Counted from the first letter of the stretch, positions 29,062 through 38,589 are shown. The stretch is 64,000 nt of DNA from Symbiodinium natans (GCA_905221605.1 CAJNDS010002084.1:454972-518971), one strand, 5' to 3'. The notes: a model not told the origin generated them from the sequence alone. Translations and numbers: made by a program.

Positions 29062-29300
29062 ATGAACTCTGCAGAAATTAAGGCCTTGAGCCAAGACGCC
29101 TTAGTTGGCATCATGCAGAAGGTGGCCCTTGTTGTAGTCTAGGCCTTATACTTACCCAAAGCCCTACAACCCCTAGCACAGGCTGGCTTTGTGGAAGCTG
29201 CTGCATATGAGGGCCTACTACGTGCTCATGAGACATCGCATCATGATCAGCTTCCGCGAAGGCCAGTTTGTGGTGTTGGGCATCTCCTGCCAAGCGAACT
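29062..29300 (+). CDS. Two exons, possibly a gene start
   Basis: GGCGCAG|ATG opens a 60-nt exon (29062-29121) reading [20 protein letters not shown] with donor GTGGCC. A 60-nt intron ends CTAGCACAG at 29181, and the next exon continues in phase 0 as [20 protein letters not shown]. An ATG right after an AG is also what a spliced-leader acceptor would look like. Another frame of the second exon ([17 protein letters not shown]) is also open. Confidence 0.45.
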
Positions 29301-29349
29301 GAGGGATTCATGTAACAGACAGCAAAATGGATAGATAAACACATACATC

Positions 29350-29433
29350 TTACACACATACCTATTATATACATATACATATACATACACATAGATTCAT
29401 ATATATATATATATATATCTGTACATATATATG

Positions 29434-29464
<31 letters not shown>

Positions 29465-29502
29465 GTATATATGCATGTATATATATATATATATATCCAT
29501 CC
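29350..29502. repeat. (TA)n-rich microsatellite
   Basis: Alternating TATATA, TACATA and TATATG words. Open frames of YIYIYI type across it are artefacts. Confidence 0.95.
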
Positions 29503-29519
29503 TCCCGATGTTACAGGTT

Positions 29520-30320
29520 TAGCGTCTAAAGCCTGTGCTGTCCACACGGCGGTGTTAAAAGGGCTTCGTATGAGGGGCTGAGGGCTTGAGGAATGTGTAG
29601 GCGGCCACATAACTTTAAGCATCTCCAGTGCACAGCCTGCGTTGTTTAGGAACTCCTTCATGCCGAACACGAGATTTAGGACATTCCGGCCCTGATAAGA
29701 CTGGGCTTTCTGGAAATAATGATTTTTCAGTGGCTTTTCAGTTTTTTTAGATTTCGCACCAGGCCAGATTCAAAAACTATTCAGAGAGCCATTCAGAAAA
29801 AAACACTTACGGCAGATGCAGTAGCTGCGACAAACATCAGCCAGTGACATGCGCTGATTGGCATCAATACAGGTCTATCCTGTTCACTTTCTAGTCTCTT
29901 TTCTTTCTCCTTCGTTCCAACTTCTCGTAGCATTTTTCGAGTCACAGGCGATCCATGGCTTCCTAAACAAGAAGATAAAATCACCTACATCTACAGGCAA
30001 GCTGCACGTAGCAGCGCTCTACCATGTCCTTCAAGTTTTGTTTGGATCTCGTTTGCTGTGTCATTTTCTGAATTGCTTTTGGTTAGTCTTCGGTTGATCG
30101 TTTTTGTTGGTTTTTATTTTTTTTTGTCTTTTTTGGTTTGGATTTAGGGGAGCGGGCCTCTGGAACTGAATATTATTTGAACTTTTTTGGAGTTTACTAT
30201 TTCGAGGTTTCCCAAGCTTGACAGAGTACAGATTATCTTAACATACATGGAGGCTACGAACAAGGTAGTGCATTCTGTACACTCCGGACCTTCAGTAAGT
30301 CTCATGCTTCATCGTGTCGT
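29520..30320. other. Unique DNA without a recognised gene
   Basis: T-rich, free of telomere words, with only short open frames. It may be a long intron or spacer. Confidence 0.4.
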
Positions 30321-30325
30321 CCCAG

Positions 30326-30642
30326 CCATACGCCTCAAGTGGGATCCCCAACCGATCACATGAGTCACACATCTCCAATACACCCTGCGCCATCCGAACT
30401 CTGAAAGGGAAGCGCCTGGGCTTCAAATGCGGCATGGGCCTCTCCGTGATCCTTGGCTGCCCAGTGGTATCCTTTACCCTTTTTGTTTGGTTCTGGCTTC
30501 CCTGATAGAATAGCCAACCCTAAACCCTAAACCCTAAACCTAAACCCTAAACGCTTGTTATAATATGGTTACTGGGCCACCAAGGATCTTTCTGCACGCC
30601 CTCGCACACTTCTGCCTCATGGTTCACGGGATGCCATGGCAG
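30326..30642 (+). CDS. Exon split by a MITE-like intron, membrane-like protein
   Basis: CGTCCCAG|CCA opens a frame PYASSGIPNRSHESHISNTP, then TLKGKRLGFKCGMGLSV, up to 30449. The element at 30452-30583 follows, duplicated GATC flanks it, and 30584-30642 continues as IFLHALAHFCLMVHGMPWQ with donor GGTGAG. Removing the element and one GATC gives one uninterrupted frame with a hydrophobic span. As an intron it would run GA to AG, with G after the acceptor, which suits dinoflagellate splicing. Function unknown. Confidence 0.5.
30452..30583. mobile_element. MITE-like family E (copy 1), intron-forming, with internal telomere tract
   Basis: Starts CTTGGCTGCCCAGTGG and ends TACTGGGCCACCAAG, flanked by GATC on both sides (4-bp target duplication). 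Compared with copy 2 at 43150, the bases after GCCAACC are replaced by about five CCCTAAA units (30519-30551). Confidence 0.85.
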
Positions 30643-30653
30643 GGTGAGCCCTA

Positions 30654-30766
30654 AACCCTAAACCCTAAACCCTAAACCCTAAACCCTAAACCCTAAACCC
30701 TAAACCCTAAACCCTAAACCCTAAACCCTAAACCCTAAACCCTAAACCCTAAACCCTAAACCCTAC
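30654..30766 (-). repeat. (CCCTAAA)n tract, about 16 units
   Basis: Perfect units starting five bases after the donor of the exon ending 30642. Confidence 0.98.
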
Positions 30767-30768
30767 CT

Positions 30769-30826
30769 AGGAGATGTTCCCCCTTATTCTAAAAACAGCC
30801 CTCTCTCAGGGATGGTACCGGGCACC
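30769..30826. mobile_element. MITE-like family B, left half only (copy 4)
   Basis: AGATGTTCCCCCTTATTCTA and AGCCCTCTCTCAGGGATGG match the left half of family B, directly abutting the C-strand tract. Confidence 0.6.
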
Positions 30827-30842
30827 CTTTCATGTGCCTAGC

Positions 30843-30903
30843 TTCTTCTGGGACCGAAGTAGGAAGGCGCTTCTTGTGGATGCTGTTGTGCCCTGGAGCA
30901 GCT
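30843..30903 (+). CDS. Exon between C- and G-strand tracts
   Basis: ATGTGCCTAG|CT acceptor. The frame compatible with the preceding exon reads SSGTEVGRRFLWMLLCPGAA. FFWDRSRKALLVDAVVPWSS is the alternative. The donor leads into TTTAGGG (30911). Confidence 0.45.
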
Positions 30904-30905
30904 GA

Positions 30906-30970
30906 GTAGAGGGTTTAGGGTTTAGGGTTTAGGGTTTAGGGTTTAGGGTTTAGGGTTTAGGGTTTAGGGT
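30906..30970 (+). repeat. (TTTAGGG)n tract
   Basis: About nine perfect units. Confidence 0.97.
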
Positions 30971-30985
30971 TGAGGCCTTCCACAG

Positions 30986-31062
30986 CCGAGGTTGCCTTTG
31001 GCGAGCCATGCGACGACGACTCTTGCCGGGGGAAGCACCTAGACTCATGCACAGAAGCTATC
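30986..31062 (+). CDS. Exon after a G-strand tract
   Basis: CTTCCACAG|C acceptor. Frames AEVAFGEPCDDDSCRGKHLD and RGCLWRAMRRRLLPGEAPRL are both open. The second agrees with the phase of 30843-30903. Confidence 0.4.
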
Positions 31063-31151
31063 CCTAAACCCTCAACCCTGAACCGATTTTGGGTTTTTGT
31101 TGGTTATGCGATGTGATGACGAGGCGGGCCCGGGAACATCGAATGTTAAGG

Positions 31152-31152
<1 letters not shown>

Positions 31153-31208
<56 letters not shown>
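31153..31208 (+). repeat. (TTCTAAG)8 heptamer array
   Basis: Eight perfect copies of a 7-mer that is not a telomere variant by one change but has the same unit length. Confidence 0.97.
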
Positions 31209-31218
31209 AACCCTCGAG

Positions 31219-31270
31219 GCACATCCTCAACGAAAGCTGGAAGGACTCGGGCACGCCTGGGATGGAATGA
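31219..31270 (+). CDS. Possible terminal exon
   Basis: CTCGAG|G then HILNESWKDSGTPGME and TGA at 31268-31270. It could end the gene formed by the exons at 30326-31062. Confidence 0.35.
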
Positions 31271-31409
31271 GGGCCGTTCTACTTCAAGGTCCCTTGATAT
31301 TATATGTATATATATATATGACATAGAGTTACGCTTTTGGAGTTGAATCCCTTACACACAACGATTTCAGAGTGATCTAGCTTGGCTTTGTAGGGGTCTT
31401 GGGTTCAGG

Positions 31410-32230
31410 GGTTAGGAGTTCGCCAAGGGGCCCAGCTCCTCTATCCCAACCCTCCCTAAAGGACACCCCTTGATCACCAAATGGTTGTTCACCTCAATTG
31501 CATTTCCTCTTGTTTGAGAAGGCGTGACTTCGCTTGGGCAGGGGGGGAGGGGGGGAATGAGGTCGGCGGGGCCACGGAGGGATCTGGTGCAATTGTCGTG
31601 CGTTTTGCCAGGGTCTCCCTCCTGCATGTAAAATCCCGCGTAGGTTTCAGGGTCGCAACCATAAGTGGCCACCTTCGCGGTTGGCGTGGGGCGTGGCGGC
31701 CGAAACCCAGCGTGCATAGCAGAAGGGTCGTTTAAAAGTGTTGGCGCTGCAGTGGTCGAGCAGGTGACCAAAACAAGCATTCGCAGAATGTCCACCAAGG
31801 GCCCGTCATGCAGCGGCTGTGCTTGTGTGACGCTTTTGGTCGCCGAGTGGCAGCTGTAGTTTCGGAACCTCGTGTTTCGGTATCGTTTTCGTCAAACGCA
31901 GGTGTGGAAACAGGCCAAGTGTTCGCGACCGTCGTGTGGCTAGTTGCGGGGACCTGGTTTGACGCGCTTCGCGATGCGTTGCTGCGAAAGTAGTTTTCAT
32001 GCATGGCAGCGTCAGTTGCTCACGTTTGTCGCACCAGGTGTGTCGGGCTTATCGGGGCGAGCCCTGTCGCAGGATGTGCTGCATAACCCAGCCACCCTAG
32101 AGAAAGACCGCCCCTTGGCTGCAACGGGTGTTTAGGGTCTTGGGCGCTTTTACGCTGAAACCCCACAGGCCGCTGTAAACTCGAAACGCAGCCCTCCCTC
32201 ACCCCAGCCTCAGAAGCTGTAAATCCTTGT
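31410..32230. other. Unresolved stretch, open frames on both strands
   Basis: A minus-strand frame (31412-31798) contains TYGCDPETYAGFYMQEGDPG, and plus-strand frames are equally long. There are no telomere words between about 31070 and 32240. I cannot decide strand or identity. Confidence 0.3.
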
Positions 32231-32563
32231 GATCCCGTATCCGTAACCCTAAACCCTAAATCTTAAAAGCTTAAACCCTTGTTGAAGCTGGGCAGCCTGG
32301 AACTCCTGGGACTCCTCTGAATAGGCTTAAAGCCCATAGGGCTGACTCTGTGGAACATGGTTGAGTTTGCGAGACGGAGGGGTTCATAGGGGTTTGCACG
32401 CTTTGTCGAGTTTGTGTTTTTTCTGATCCATTCTGGTAGAACATGACGTGACTGGGGCTTGCGCGCCCCTAAGATTCCAGACGCCTCAACGGTATGTACT
32501 TGGGGCCCAACCTCAGAACATAGCAGCGGAGCGCACCCTGTTTAGAGGCACTTAAGGGTGCAG

Positions 32564-32626
32564 GTTCACCTGCAGACGCAAGGCACCTTCATCCTGGCAG
32601 CCACGAAGCTGGCCGTGCAGTACATC
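32564..32626 (+). CDS. 63-nt exon, phase 0 at both ends
   Basis: GGTGCAG|GTT and ATC|GTACCA bracket VHLQTQGTFILAATKLAVQY and I. A CCCTAAA tract follows at 32650-32740. Function unknown. Confidence 0.5.
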
Positions 32627-32831
32627 GTACCAGGCGAAACCCGGAACCCTAAACCCCAGAAGCTCTATAGCCATCACAGAACCCTAAACCCTAAACCCTA
32701 ACCCTAAACCCTAAACCCCAAACCCCAAACCCTAAACCCCATGCGTAAAAGCCATCTTAGGGTTACCAACGATAAAACAGCCCGCAATTCCCAGAAAGCC
32801 TTGGTCAGATGCCCTTCTCCCAGTCTAGCAG

Positions 32832-32865
32832 GCCAACAGTTCAAAAGGTCGGCCCTCTGCAGCAT
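32832..32865 (+). CDS. Short exon related to the next one
   Basis: CTAGCAG|G then GQQFKRSALCS with GTAGGG donor that starts the TTTAGGG tract. FKRSAL recurs at the start of the exon at 32955, indicating exon duplication. Confidence 0.4.
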
Positions 32866-32866
32866 G

Positions 32867-32936
32867 TAGGGTTTAGGGTTTAGGGTTTAGGGTTTAGGGT
32901 TTAGGGTTTAGGGTTTAGGGTTTAGGGTTTAGGGGT
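32867..32936 (+). repeat. (TTTAGGG)n tract, ten units
   Basis: Perfect units separating the two related exons. Confidence 0.97.
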
Positions 32937-32954
32937 ATCAGTAGCAGACCGTAG

Positions 32955-33038
32955 TTCAAGAGGTCCGCCCTCGGCGGCATCTCCGACTTCAGATACCTAG
33001 GGAGCGCAGCATCCCGGGAGGGTGTACAAAACTCCCTG
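32955..33038 (+). CDS. 84-nt exon, phase 0 at both ends
   Basis: GACCGTAG|TTC and CTG|GTAGGA bracket FKRSALGGISDFRYLGSAAS then REGVQNSL. Function unknown. Confidence 0.5.
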
Positions 33039-33124
33039 GTAGGAATGCAGGACATCTATTCCTTAGTAGCCCCTAAACCCTTAATCCTAAACCCTAAACC
33101 CTAAACCCTACACACCCAAAAAAG

Positions 33125-33260
33125 CTCCCCTCCTAAACCCTAAACCCTAAACCCTAAACCCTAAACCCTAAACCCTAAACCCTAAACCCTAAACCCTAAA
33201 CCCTAAACCCTAAACCCTAAACCCTAAACCCTAAACCCTAAACCCTAAACCCTAAACCCC
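33125..33260 (-). repeat. (CCCTAAA)n tract, 19 units
   Basis: The longest perfect tract in the window. It ends CCCTAAACCCCACAG, so it also supplies the pyrimidine tract and acceptor of the next exon. Confidence 0.98.
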
Positions 33261-33264
33261 ACAG

Positions 33265-33364
33265 CCCAGCAGCAGCGGCCAGGCACGCTGAGCCTGGTCT
33301 TCCTCTTCTCTATGGACGACTTCGTTGCCGAGCCACTCGCCAACTGGAAGGGAAGGGCGCTGGG
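33265..33364 (+). CDS. Exon spliced directly from a telomere-like tract
   Basis: AAACCCCACAG|CC then QQQRPGTLSLVFLFSMDDFV, then AEPLANWKGRALG. The frame remains open into the family-A element that starts about 33365. Function unknown. Confidence 0.5.
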
Positions 33365-33470
33365 CAGAGGGGCCTTAATAACTAGAGTAGGGTTTCTGGG
33401 GTATGCTAGAGTATAATTACAGGGGGCCATAAGGGAATTCTATGAGTAATGATTCGCCGACCTCTATAGT
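33365..33470. mobile_element. MITE-like family A (copy 7, reversed) at an exon end
   Basis: GAGGGGCCTTAATAACTAGA at the left and AATGATTCGCCGACCTCTAT at the right match the reversed family-A consensus. The exon reading frame ends at its left edge. Confidence 0.7.
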
Positions 33471-33993
33471 ATTTTTTTTTTGGAGGCGGCTACCAATGGT
33501 CGGGTGCACGAGGGTCCGTGCTGCTGCGCTCATGCTTCAACTCAAGAGGAGAATCAAATGCTCGTATCAGCGCTGTCCGCCAGCGACAAGTTGGCCCATG
33601 GCCGACGTCCCTGAGCCCAAATCGGACCCCAATCGGGACCCCAGCTGCAGTGGGGTTGGACTCAGAACTTTGACGCCTGGAAACAGTGATGGCCAGCGTC
33701 CTGCATTCAGGAAGCCAAGTGCACACACGCGTACGCAACTTGTTGCGCAGACAGTGTCGGCCTGGCTGGCCCAAGGTTGGCCGTGCAGATGCTCTGATTT
33801 GAGGATCAAGGCCGCGTGATACCCGTGCAGGTGTTGACCATTTCTTTCCACAGCTTTCATCTCAAGTGTTTCACTAGCAATACATCTCCCGTCAATCTCG
33901 GGCACAGATAGCTGCAGCATGCGGCAGGGACTTGCAAAACGAGCTCACCGCAGCCATGCACCTGCCTTGGGCAGCAATTTACCATAGGCCACG

Positions 33994-34548
33994 GTGTCCA
34001 GGTCTTGCTCTTGTTGGGAGCCCCAGAATCTCCCTGAAGATTTCCGGCCTCCGCCGCCTCCCGCTCGTGCAGATCCAGCCCACCCCGAGCCCTCGGCAAG
34101 CGCAGCGGCCGACGACGTTGAAGAAGATGAGAAGATAGACGTGCGGCTCTGCACCAGGAAAACGTTCCTGGAGTATCGCCCGGTGGCAAGCTGCAAAATG
34201 CGCAGCCGCAGCATGCCAAAAAGTATGCGACCGTGCAGAAAGACCGAGAGAATCCATGGCATGGCGGCTGGCAACATGGGGGAGAATGTTGGCGACCACC
34301 CTCCCATAGATGATGGGGGTGGAGGGGTGGAGGGGCGGAGGGAGGGGGGGGGTGGAGGGGGGGGTGGCGGGGTGGTGGGGTGGAGGGGGGAGGGGTGGCG
34401 GGGTGGGAGGGGTGGAGGGGGAGGGAGGGGTGGAGGGGGGGAGGGGTGGAGGGGGAGGGAGGGGTGGAGTGGAGGGGTGGAGGGGTGGCGGGGTGGAGGG
34501 GTGGAGTTTTTCAAAATGCTGGGCGGCCTGACGCCGCCTTATACGTAG
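33994..34548 (+). CDS. Possible coding segment ending in a G-rich minisatellite
   Basis: The first 100 residues look real: FRPPPPPARADPAHPEPSAS, then DDVEEDEKIDVRLCTRKTFL and a basic KMRSRSMPKSM stretch. The rest is Gly-rich sequence from the GGGGTGGAG repeat, where the frame is meaningless. The true exon probably ends before 34310. Function unknown. Confidence 0.35.
   Translation: MSRSCSCWEPQNLPEDFRPPPPPARADPAHPEPSASAAADDVEEDEKIDVRLCTRKTFLEYRPVASCKMRSRSMPKSMRPCRKTERIHGMAAGNMGENVGDHPPIDDGGGGVEGRREGGGGGGGGGVVGWRGEGWRGGRGGGGGRGGGGEGWRGREGWSGGVEGWRGGGVEFFKMLGGLTPPYT
34310..34505 (+). repeat. (GGAGGGGTGG)-type G-rich minisatellite
   Basis: About 20 irregular units of GGGGTGGAGG. Strong G-quadruplex potential and open in all frames. 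Confidence 0.9.
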
Positions 34549-35001
34549 GTAGTATGAAATACCTGTTTGTCTGTTTACATGTCCGGGTGTTTAAAAACCG
34601 GCAACGTATGATGTGAAGACATCACATCCCATGGTCAGCGGTTTCCATGCATGTGTGTTTATGGCTTCGCCCTCAGGCAGTTTCAAGCATTTAAATTGCC
34701 GCCTCGTACTTGGACACTCGGCAGTTCTATCCCAGCAGCAAAACGAGCTATTGCAGAGCCCGCGCTTATGACGACCACGCTGTGATGTTAGATGCTCGAA
34801 GGTGGTCGAACGGGTGTGCATGTCTGCACATGGTCTCTTGTGACTGACATTTGTGAAAGCACCATGGCGTCTTGTCTGTTTGAGAGGCCTCAGCTACATT
34901 TGAGCGTGCGAGGGCCAACCCCTAGGCGGTTTTTGGGGTTTTAGGGTTTCGGGTTTTAGGTTGACCAAACCCTAAAGTATGGTTTATAGGGGTTTCTTCA
35001 G

Positions 35002-35083
35002 GCTGGTGCCCATGGGGCTATTCTTCTCTTCCAAGCCCTGCACGCGCTACAAAGAGCTGGAGAAGACACTGGGGCTGCAAATT
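35002..35083 (+). CDS. 82-nt exon
   Basis: TTTCTTCAG|G and ATT|GTTTTG bracket LVPMGLFFSSKPCTRYKELE then KTLGLQI. A CCCTAAA tract follows at 35099. Confidence 0.55.
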
Positions 35084-35098
35084 GTTTTGTCTTCAGGT

Positions 35099-35190
35099 TC
35101 CCCTAAACCCTAAACCCTAAACCCTAAACCCTAAACCTTAAACCCTAAACCCTAAACCCTAAACCCTAAAGTCCCTAAACCCTAAACCCT
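35099..35190 (-). repeat. (CCCTAAA)n tract
   Basis: About twelve units. Confidence 0.97.
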
Positions 35191-35222
35191 CATACGGCTG
35201 CTTCTTCGGAACTTATTGTGCA

Positions 35223-35294
35223 GAGTGAAGAGGCTCAAGGGTTTTCAAAGGCTCGGGATAGGCAATTTCCCTGATCCATATCCCTACCTGGGCC
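35223..35294 (+). CDS. Exon between two C-strand tracts
   Basis: TTGTGCAG|A then VKRLKGFQRLGIGNFPDPYP and YLG, with a possible GC donor (GCCTTAAACCC). SEEAQGFSKARDRQFP is the alternative frame and fits the phase of 35002-35083. Confidence 0.4.
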
Positions 35295-35304
35295 TTAAAC
35301 CCTG

Positions 35305-35432
35305 AGCCCTAAACCCTAAACCCTAAACCCTAAACCCTAAACCCTAAACCCTAAACCCTAAACCCTAAACCCTAAACCCTAAACCCTAAACCCTAAACCC
35401 CAAACCCCAAACCCTAAACCCTAAACCCTAAG
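35305..35432 (-). repeat. (CCCTAAA)n tract, about 18 units
   Basis: Nearly perfect, with two CCCCAAA units near the 3' end. Confidence 0.98.
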
Positions 35433-35453
35433 CCGAAGCCCTGAGCCCACGAG

Positions 35454-35531
35454 TTCGTTTTCGCCTTCGGCTTGGGCTCCGGGGCTCGTGGCGTTGAGGC
35501 TTCGAGGATTTTAGGAATTCAGGCTCTCCAG
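35454..35531 (+). CDS. Exon between C- and G-strand tracts
   Basis: CCCACGAG|TTC then FVFAFGLGSGARGVEASRIL and GIQALQ, with GGTTCAGG at the end. Function unknown. Confidence 0.5.
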
Positions 35532-35554
35532 GGTTCAGGCACGTGTGTGCCGAG

Positions 35555-35630
35555 GGGTTTAGGGCTAAGGGTTTAGGGTTTAGGGTTTAGGGTTTAGGGT
35601 TTAGGGTTTAGGGTTTAGGGTTTAGGGTGA
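35555..35630 (+). repeat. (TTTAGGG)n tract
   Basis: About ten units. Confidence 0.97.
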
Positions 35631-35657
35631 AGGGATTGCGTGCCTGGGCAAGACCAG

Positions 35658-35751
35658 GTACCTGCACGTCAAAGAGGACATCATGAGATCAGCTGTGAAG
35701 CCCCTGGGTCGCGACAGTTCAGGGACCAACACCTCCACCCTCCCCAAGTAG
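35658..35751 (+). CDS. Probable terminal exon
   Basis: AAGACCAG|G then YLHVKEDIMRSAVKPLGRDS, then SGTNTSTLPK and TAG at 35749-35751. A second frame is open a little further. It would end a gene that includes some of the exons from 32564 on. Confidence 0.45.
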
Positions 35752-35859
35752 TCACTTGATAAGGGTACCTACCTTGGTGGTATCTCTTCAAGTTTTTCGT
35801 GTCTTTTTGGAGCTGAGGGGGTTTAGGAGTAGCTTTAAAACCTAAACCCGAAACCCCCT

Positions 35860-36050
35860 AAACCCCAGATTAGGAGTAACCCTAAACCCTAAACCCCCTA
35901 AACCCCAGATGAGGAGTAACCCTAAACCCTAAACCCTAAACCCTAAACCCAAAACAAAAACCCTAAACCCTAAACACCCTAAACCCCCTAAATCCCTAAA
36001 TCCTAATCCCCTATCCCCTAAACCCTAAACCCTAAACCCTAAACCCCAAT
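35860..36050 (-). repeat. Irregular CCCTAAA block with a duplicated 44-nt unit
   Basis: CCCCAGATTAGGAGTAACCC and CCCCAGATGAGGAGTAACCC are tandem copies followed by mixed CCCTAAA units. Confidence 0.85.
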
Positions 36051-36063
36051 AATGTGGAGGCAG

Positions 36064-36118
36064 ATCATGGGCCGACGTTGGGAGCCCTGCCGCTTCGAGG
36101 AAGTCTGTGTTCAGTTGC
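36064..36118 (+). CDS. 55-nt exon
   Basis: GGAGGCAG|ATC then IMGRRWEPCRFEEVCVQL with C|GTGAGA donor. The frame is open both ways (MWRQ upstream, REILQEPRLPDG downstream), so it may be longer. It lies between C- and G-strand tracts. Confidence 0.5.
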
Positions 36119-36500
36119 GTGAGATCCTCCAGGAGCCTCGTCTTCCTGACGGGGGTTTAGGGTTTGGGGTTTGGGGTTTAGGGTGTAGGGGTTTAGGGTT
36201 TTAGGGTTTTAGGGTTTTCGGGTTTTAGGGTTTTAGGGTTTCGGGGCATAGGCCCTCAAAGAGCCCCCCAAAAGCCCAGAAACCAACCCCTAACCCCCCC
36301 CCCCCCCAACTCGAAGACCCCAACCCTAAGCCCCTAAACGCTAAAGCCCGAAGCCCTATACCTGGACCCCCAAAGCATGTAAACAATGGCACTAAACCTG
36401 TAAACAGGGCCATTATCTTGCATATTTGGGGATGGTTTCGGTCAACCCTTAACCTACAATTCCTAACACAGAAATGGCCCAAGACACCTACCATTCCCAG

Positions 36501-36570
36501 GAGCGCCGTTGCCGGCCGCTGGGTGCTGCAGATGAAGACGAAGAGCCTGAGGTCCAGGCTGGTGGTGCTG
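36501..36570 (+). CDS. Exon-like segment, frame not settled
   Basis: CATTCCCAG|G acceptor. SAVAGRWVLQMKTKSLRSRL with GTGGTG donor fits phase 0 of the exon at 36926. ERRCRPLGAADEDEEPEVQA is the other open frame. Confidence 0.4.
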
Positions 36571-36925
36571 TTCCATTTAGGGATCAGGGGCTAAGGTTTT
36601 AGGCTTCAGGCTTTGGGAGCACAGGCTTTAGGCTTCGGGTTTCGGGTCTAGGGGTAGGGGGCCAACTACGGTTGCAGGGAATTCGGATTGAGGGCTTACC
36701 TTCCGTTTGCGATTTGCAGTCAGGAGCTGTTAGGCTCAGCTGTCTTCGCCCCAAGCCATCTCAGGGGCTGAAGCCCGGCCCGGTTTAGGGTTTCGGGTTG
36801 AGGGTTTAGGGTTTGAGTTTGAATCACTATCGGCTCGGTCAGTATGGAGGCCTTTTCGACTCTGGGGCTTAGGGATTCGATGTAGTTTAGTCATGGTTGA
36901 GGTTTGGGGGCCCTAAACTAAACAG

Positions 36926-38578
36926 TTTTGGGGCATCGCCGCTGCATCGGAGGAGGAGCCGGGCTCCTTCCTGACTGGGCTCCGGGAACTGGTCTTTCTG
37001 GAGTGGTGGCCCATTCAGATGCTGATTGATGCCTGGGCCCATTATCTGGGGGTAGGGGTTTAGGGGTTTAGGCGTTAGGGGTGTAGGGGTGTAGGGGTGT
37101 AGGGTGTTTAGAGCTTAGGGCTTGGGGTTTAGGGGTTTAGGGATTTAGGGGTTTAGGGTTTAGGGGTCCCTGAACATGATCCCTTACCTTGCTTTCAAGG
37201 GTTCTGAAGTATGGGCCCCGGGGCTTTACCCGAATTAGGGGCCCACAATCCTACATCAAACTCGCAGCAAACCCCAAACTGGTTCTACCCTTCCCCAACC
37301 CTCATATCCCTCGAGTTATTTCTTCAAAGGAACTCACGAAAGACAACGGCATGTAAATTTTTATAGATGTTGTTAAGGGTTCCCCCACTCTTGCGTTGGC
37401 CCAGGACCTTCCACTGGTGGATGAGCACAGCTACATATTCAATGCGTCTCGACAAACACGGGTTCAGGGTTTAGGGTTTAGGGTTTAGGGTTTCCTAAAT
37501 GGGCTCGTTTCTTTGGTGGCGAGTCTACACTGCAACTTTGCCGGCGCTTCTTACTTGTTCCTGTGGGCCTGCTCCTTTACGAATTGCTCCACGAACCCTT
37601 GGCCGGTATGATTTTAACACGAGCCGGTGGAAGCTTGATTAGAAAAACCTGTGAATGTCAGCAACTTGAGGAAACAAGCTAGAAAATGAGAAGGCCGATG
37701 AGGAGATCGGTGGAACAGACGAAAAGCGTCCTCTTTGTGCGCCTGCCAAATAGCCTCCTCACTTGGACTCAGTGTGCCTCAAACCCTGCCCTTAGGGAAA
37801 AAAATGTGTATTTCCCCAAATAGGGGAACCCTTCATGCTTCTCCAAAATACCGCAATCCTTTTATATAGCAACCCCCGCTAGGGGTACCCCCCTATGGCC
37901 GGAAACCCCCCCCAAAATGCTTCTCCAGGTTTTCATGTCGGCCCACCTCTTCGCCACAAACGCCATCCTCAGCTGCCCAGATGCGATTGGCAGGCTTTCC
38001 CAGGATGACTCAACCTGAAACCTTTGCAGCTTAGCGTGTAGACTGTGTAGACCCTGACTCAATGTCGAGGGCGGTTTAAACCCTAAACCCTAAAACCCTA
38101 AGCCCTCAGCCCTCAGCCCTAAGCCCTACGTAAGCCCGTGTTCTTATATGCCGTTCTAGGGCAATCTGGGCTACCTTTTCGGCAAGACTGTGCAGGCTTC
38201 AGCACCTTCGTGATCCTGCGACGGGTCATGTTCATGCTTCAGGAGGACGTGGCTGCGGATGATGGGCGCTTGGCCCTCACCTTCTCCAACCTCTACCCCA
38301 TCGCATGGCCCCTGGACTGTTCGTCCGAATACAGCTTGTCCTTTAGGGTTAAAAAATTGACTGAGAAGGACTCGCAGCTTGAAAACGCCCTCTGAACCCT
38401 CTGCCAGTTTCCCAAGATCTCAGAAAGAGAGAGGTACCTTCTCTTGGGCTCCATCCTGGCCCTGGCCCTCGTCCGCACCATGCAGCTGCTGGTCCAGGTC
38501 TGCCAGCGAGTGCTCGCAGGGAGGCCCACGCGCGCTGGCGACGCGCCCGCGGAGCCGGCGAGCCTGGAAGCGCCGTAG
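36926..38578 (+). CDS. 3' part of a membrane-protein gene, five phase-consistent exons
   Basis: Exons: 36926-37051 (FWGIAAASEEEPGSFLTGLR), 37405-37461 (DLPLVDEHSYIFNASRQTR), 37524-37605 (STLQLCRRFLLVPVGLLLYE), 38160-38347 (ending YPIAWPLDCSSEYSLSFR) and 38408-38578 (FPKISERERYLLLGSILALA), ending at TAG. Donors are GTAGGG, GTTCAG, GTATGA and GTTAAA; all acceptors end AG. Phases agree at every join, and the last intron is 60 nt. At least two hydrophobic spans are present (RFLLVPVGLLLYELL and YLLLGSILALALVRTMQLLV), followed by a short charged C-terminus. Two introns begin directly with telomere-like G-strand repeat. The family is not recognised. Confidence 0.6.
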
Positions 38579-38589
38579 TCCTGGCTCCG

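Noticed and set aside
29111-29670. Minus-strand YIYIYI and similar ORFs over the TA-rich tract
   Set aside because: Artefact of (TA)n. The plus-strand exons at 29062-29300 explain the coding-like part better.
34310-34616. Gly-rich ORFs in three frames
   Set aside because: They come from the GGGGTGGAG minisatellite and are open regardless of frame.
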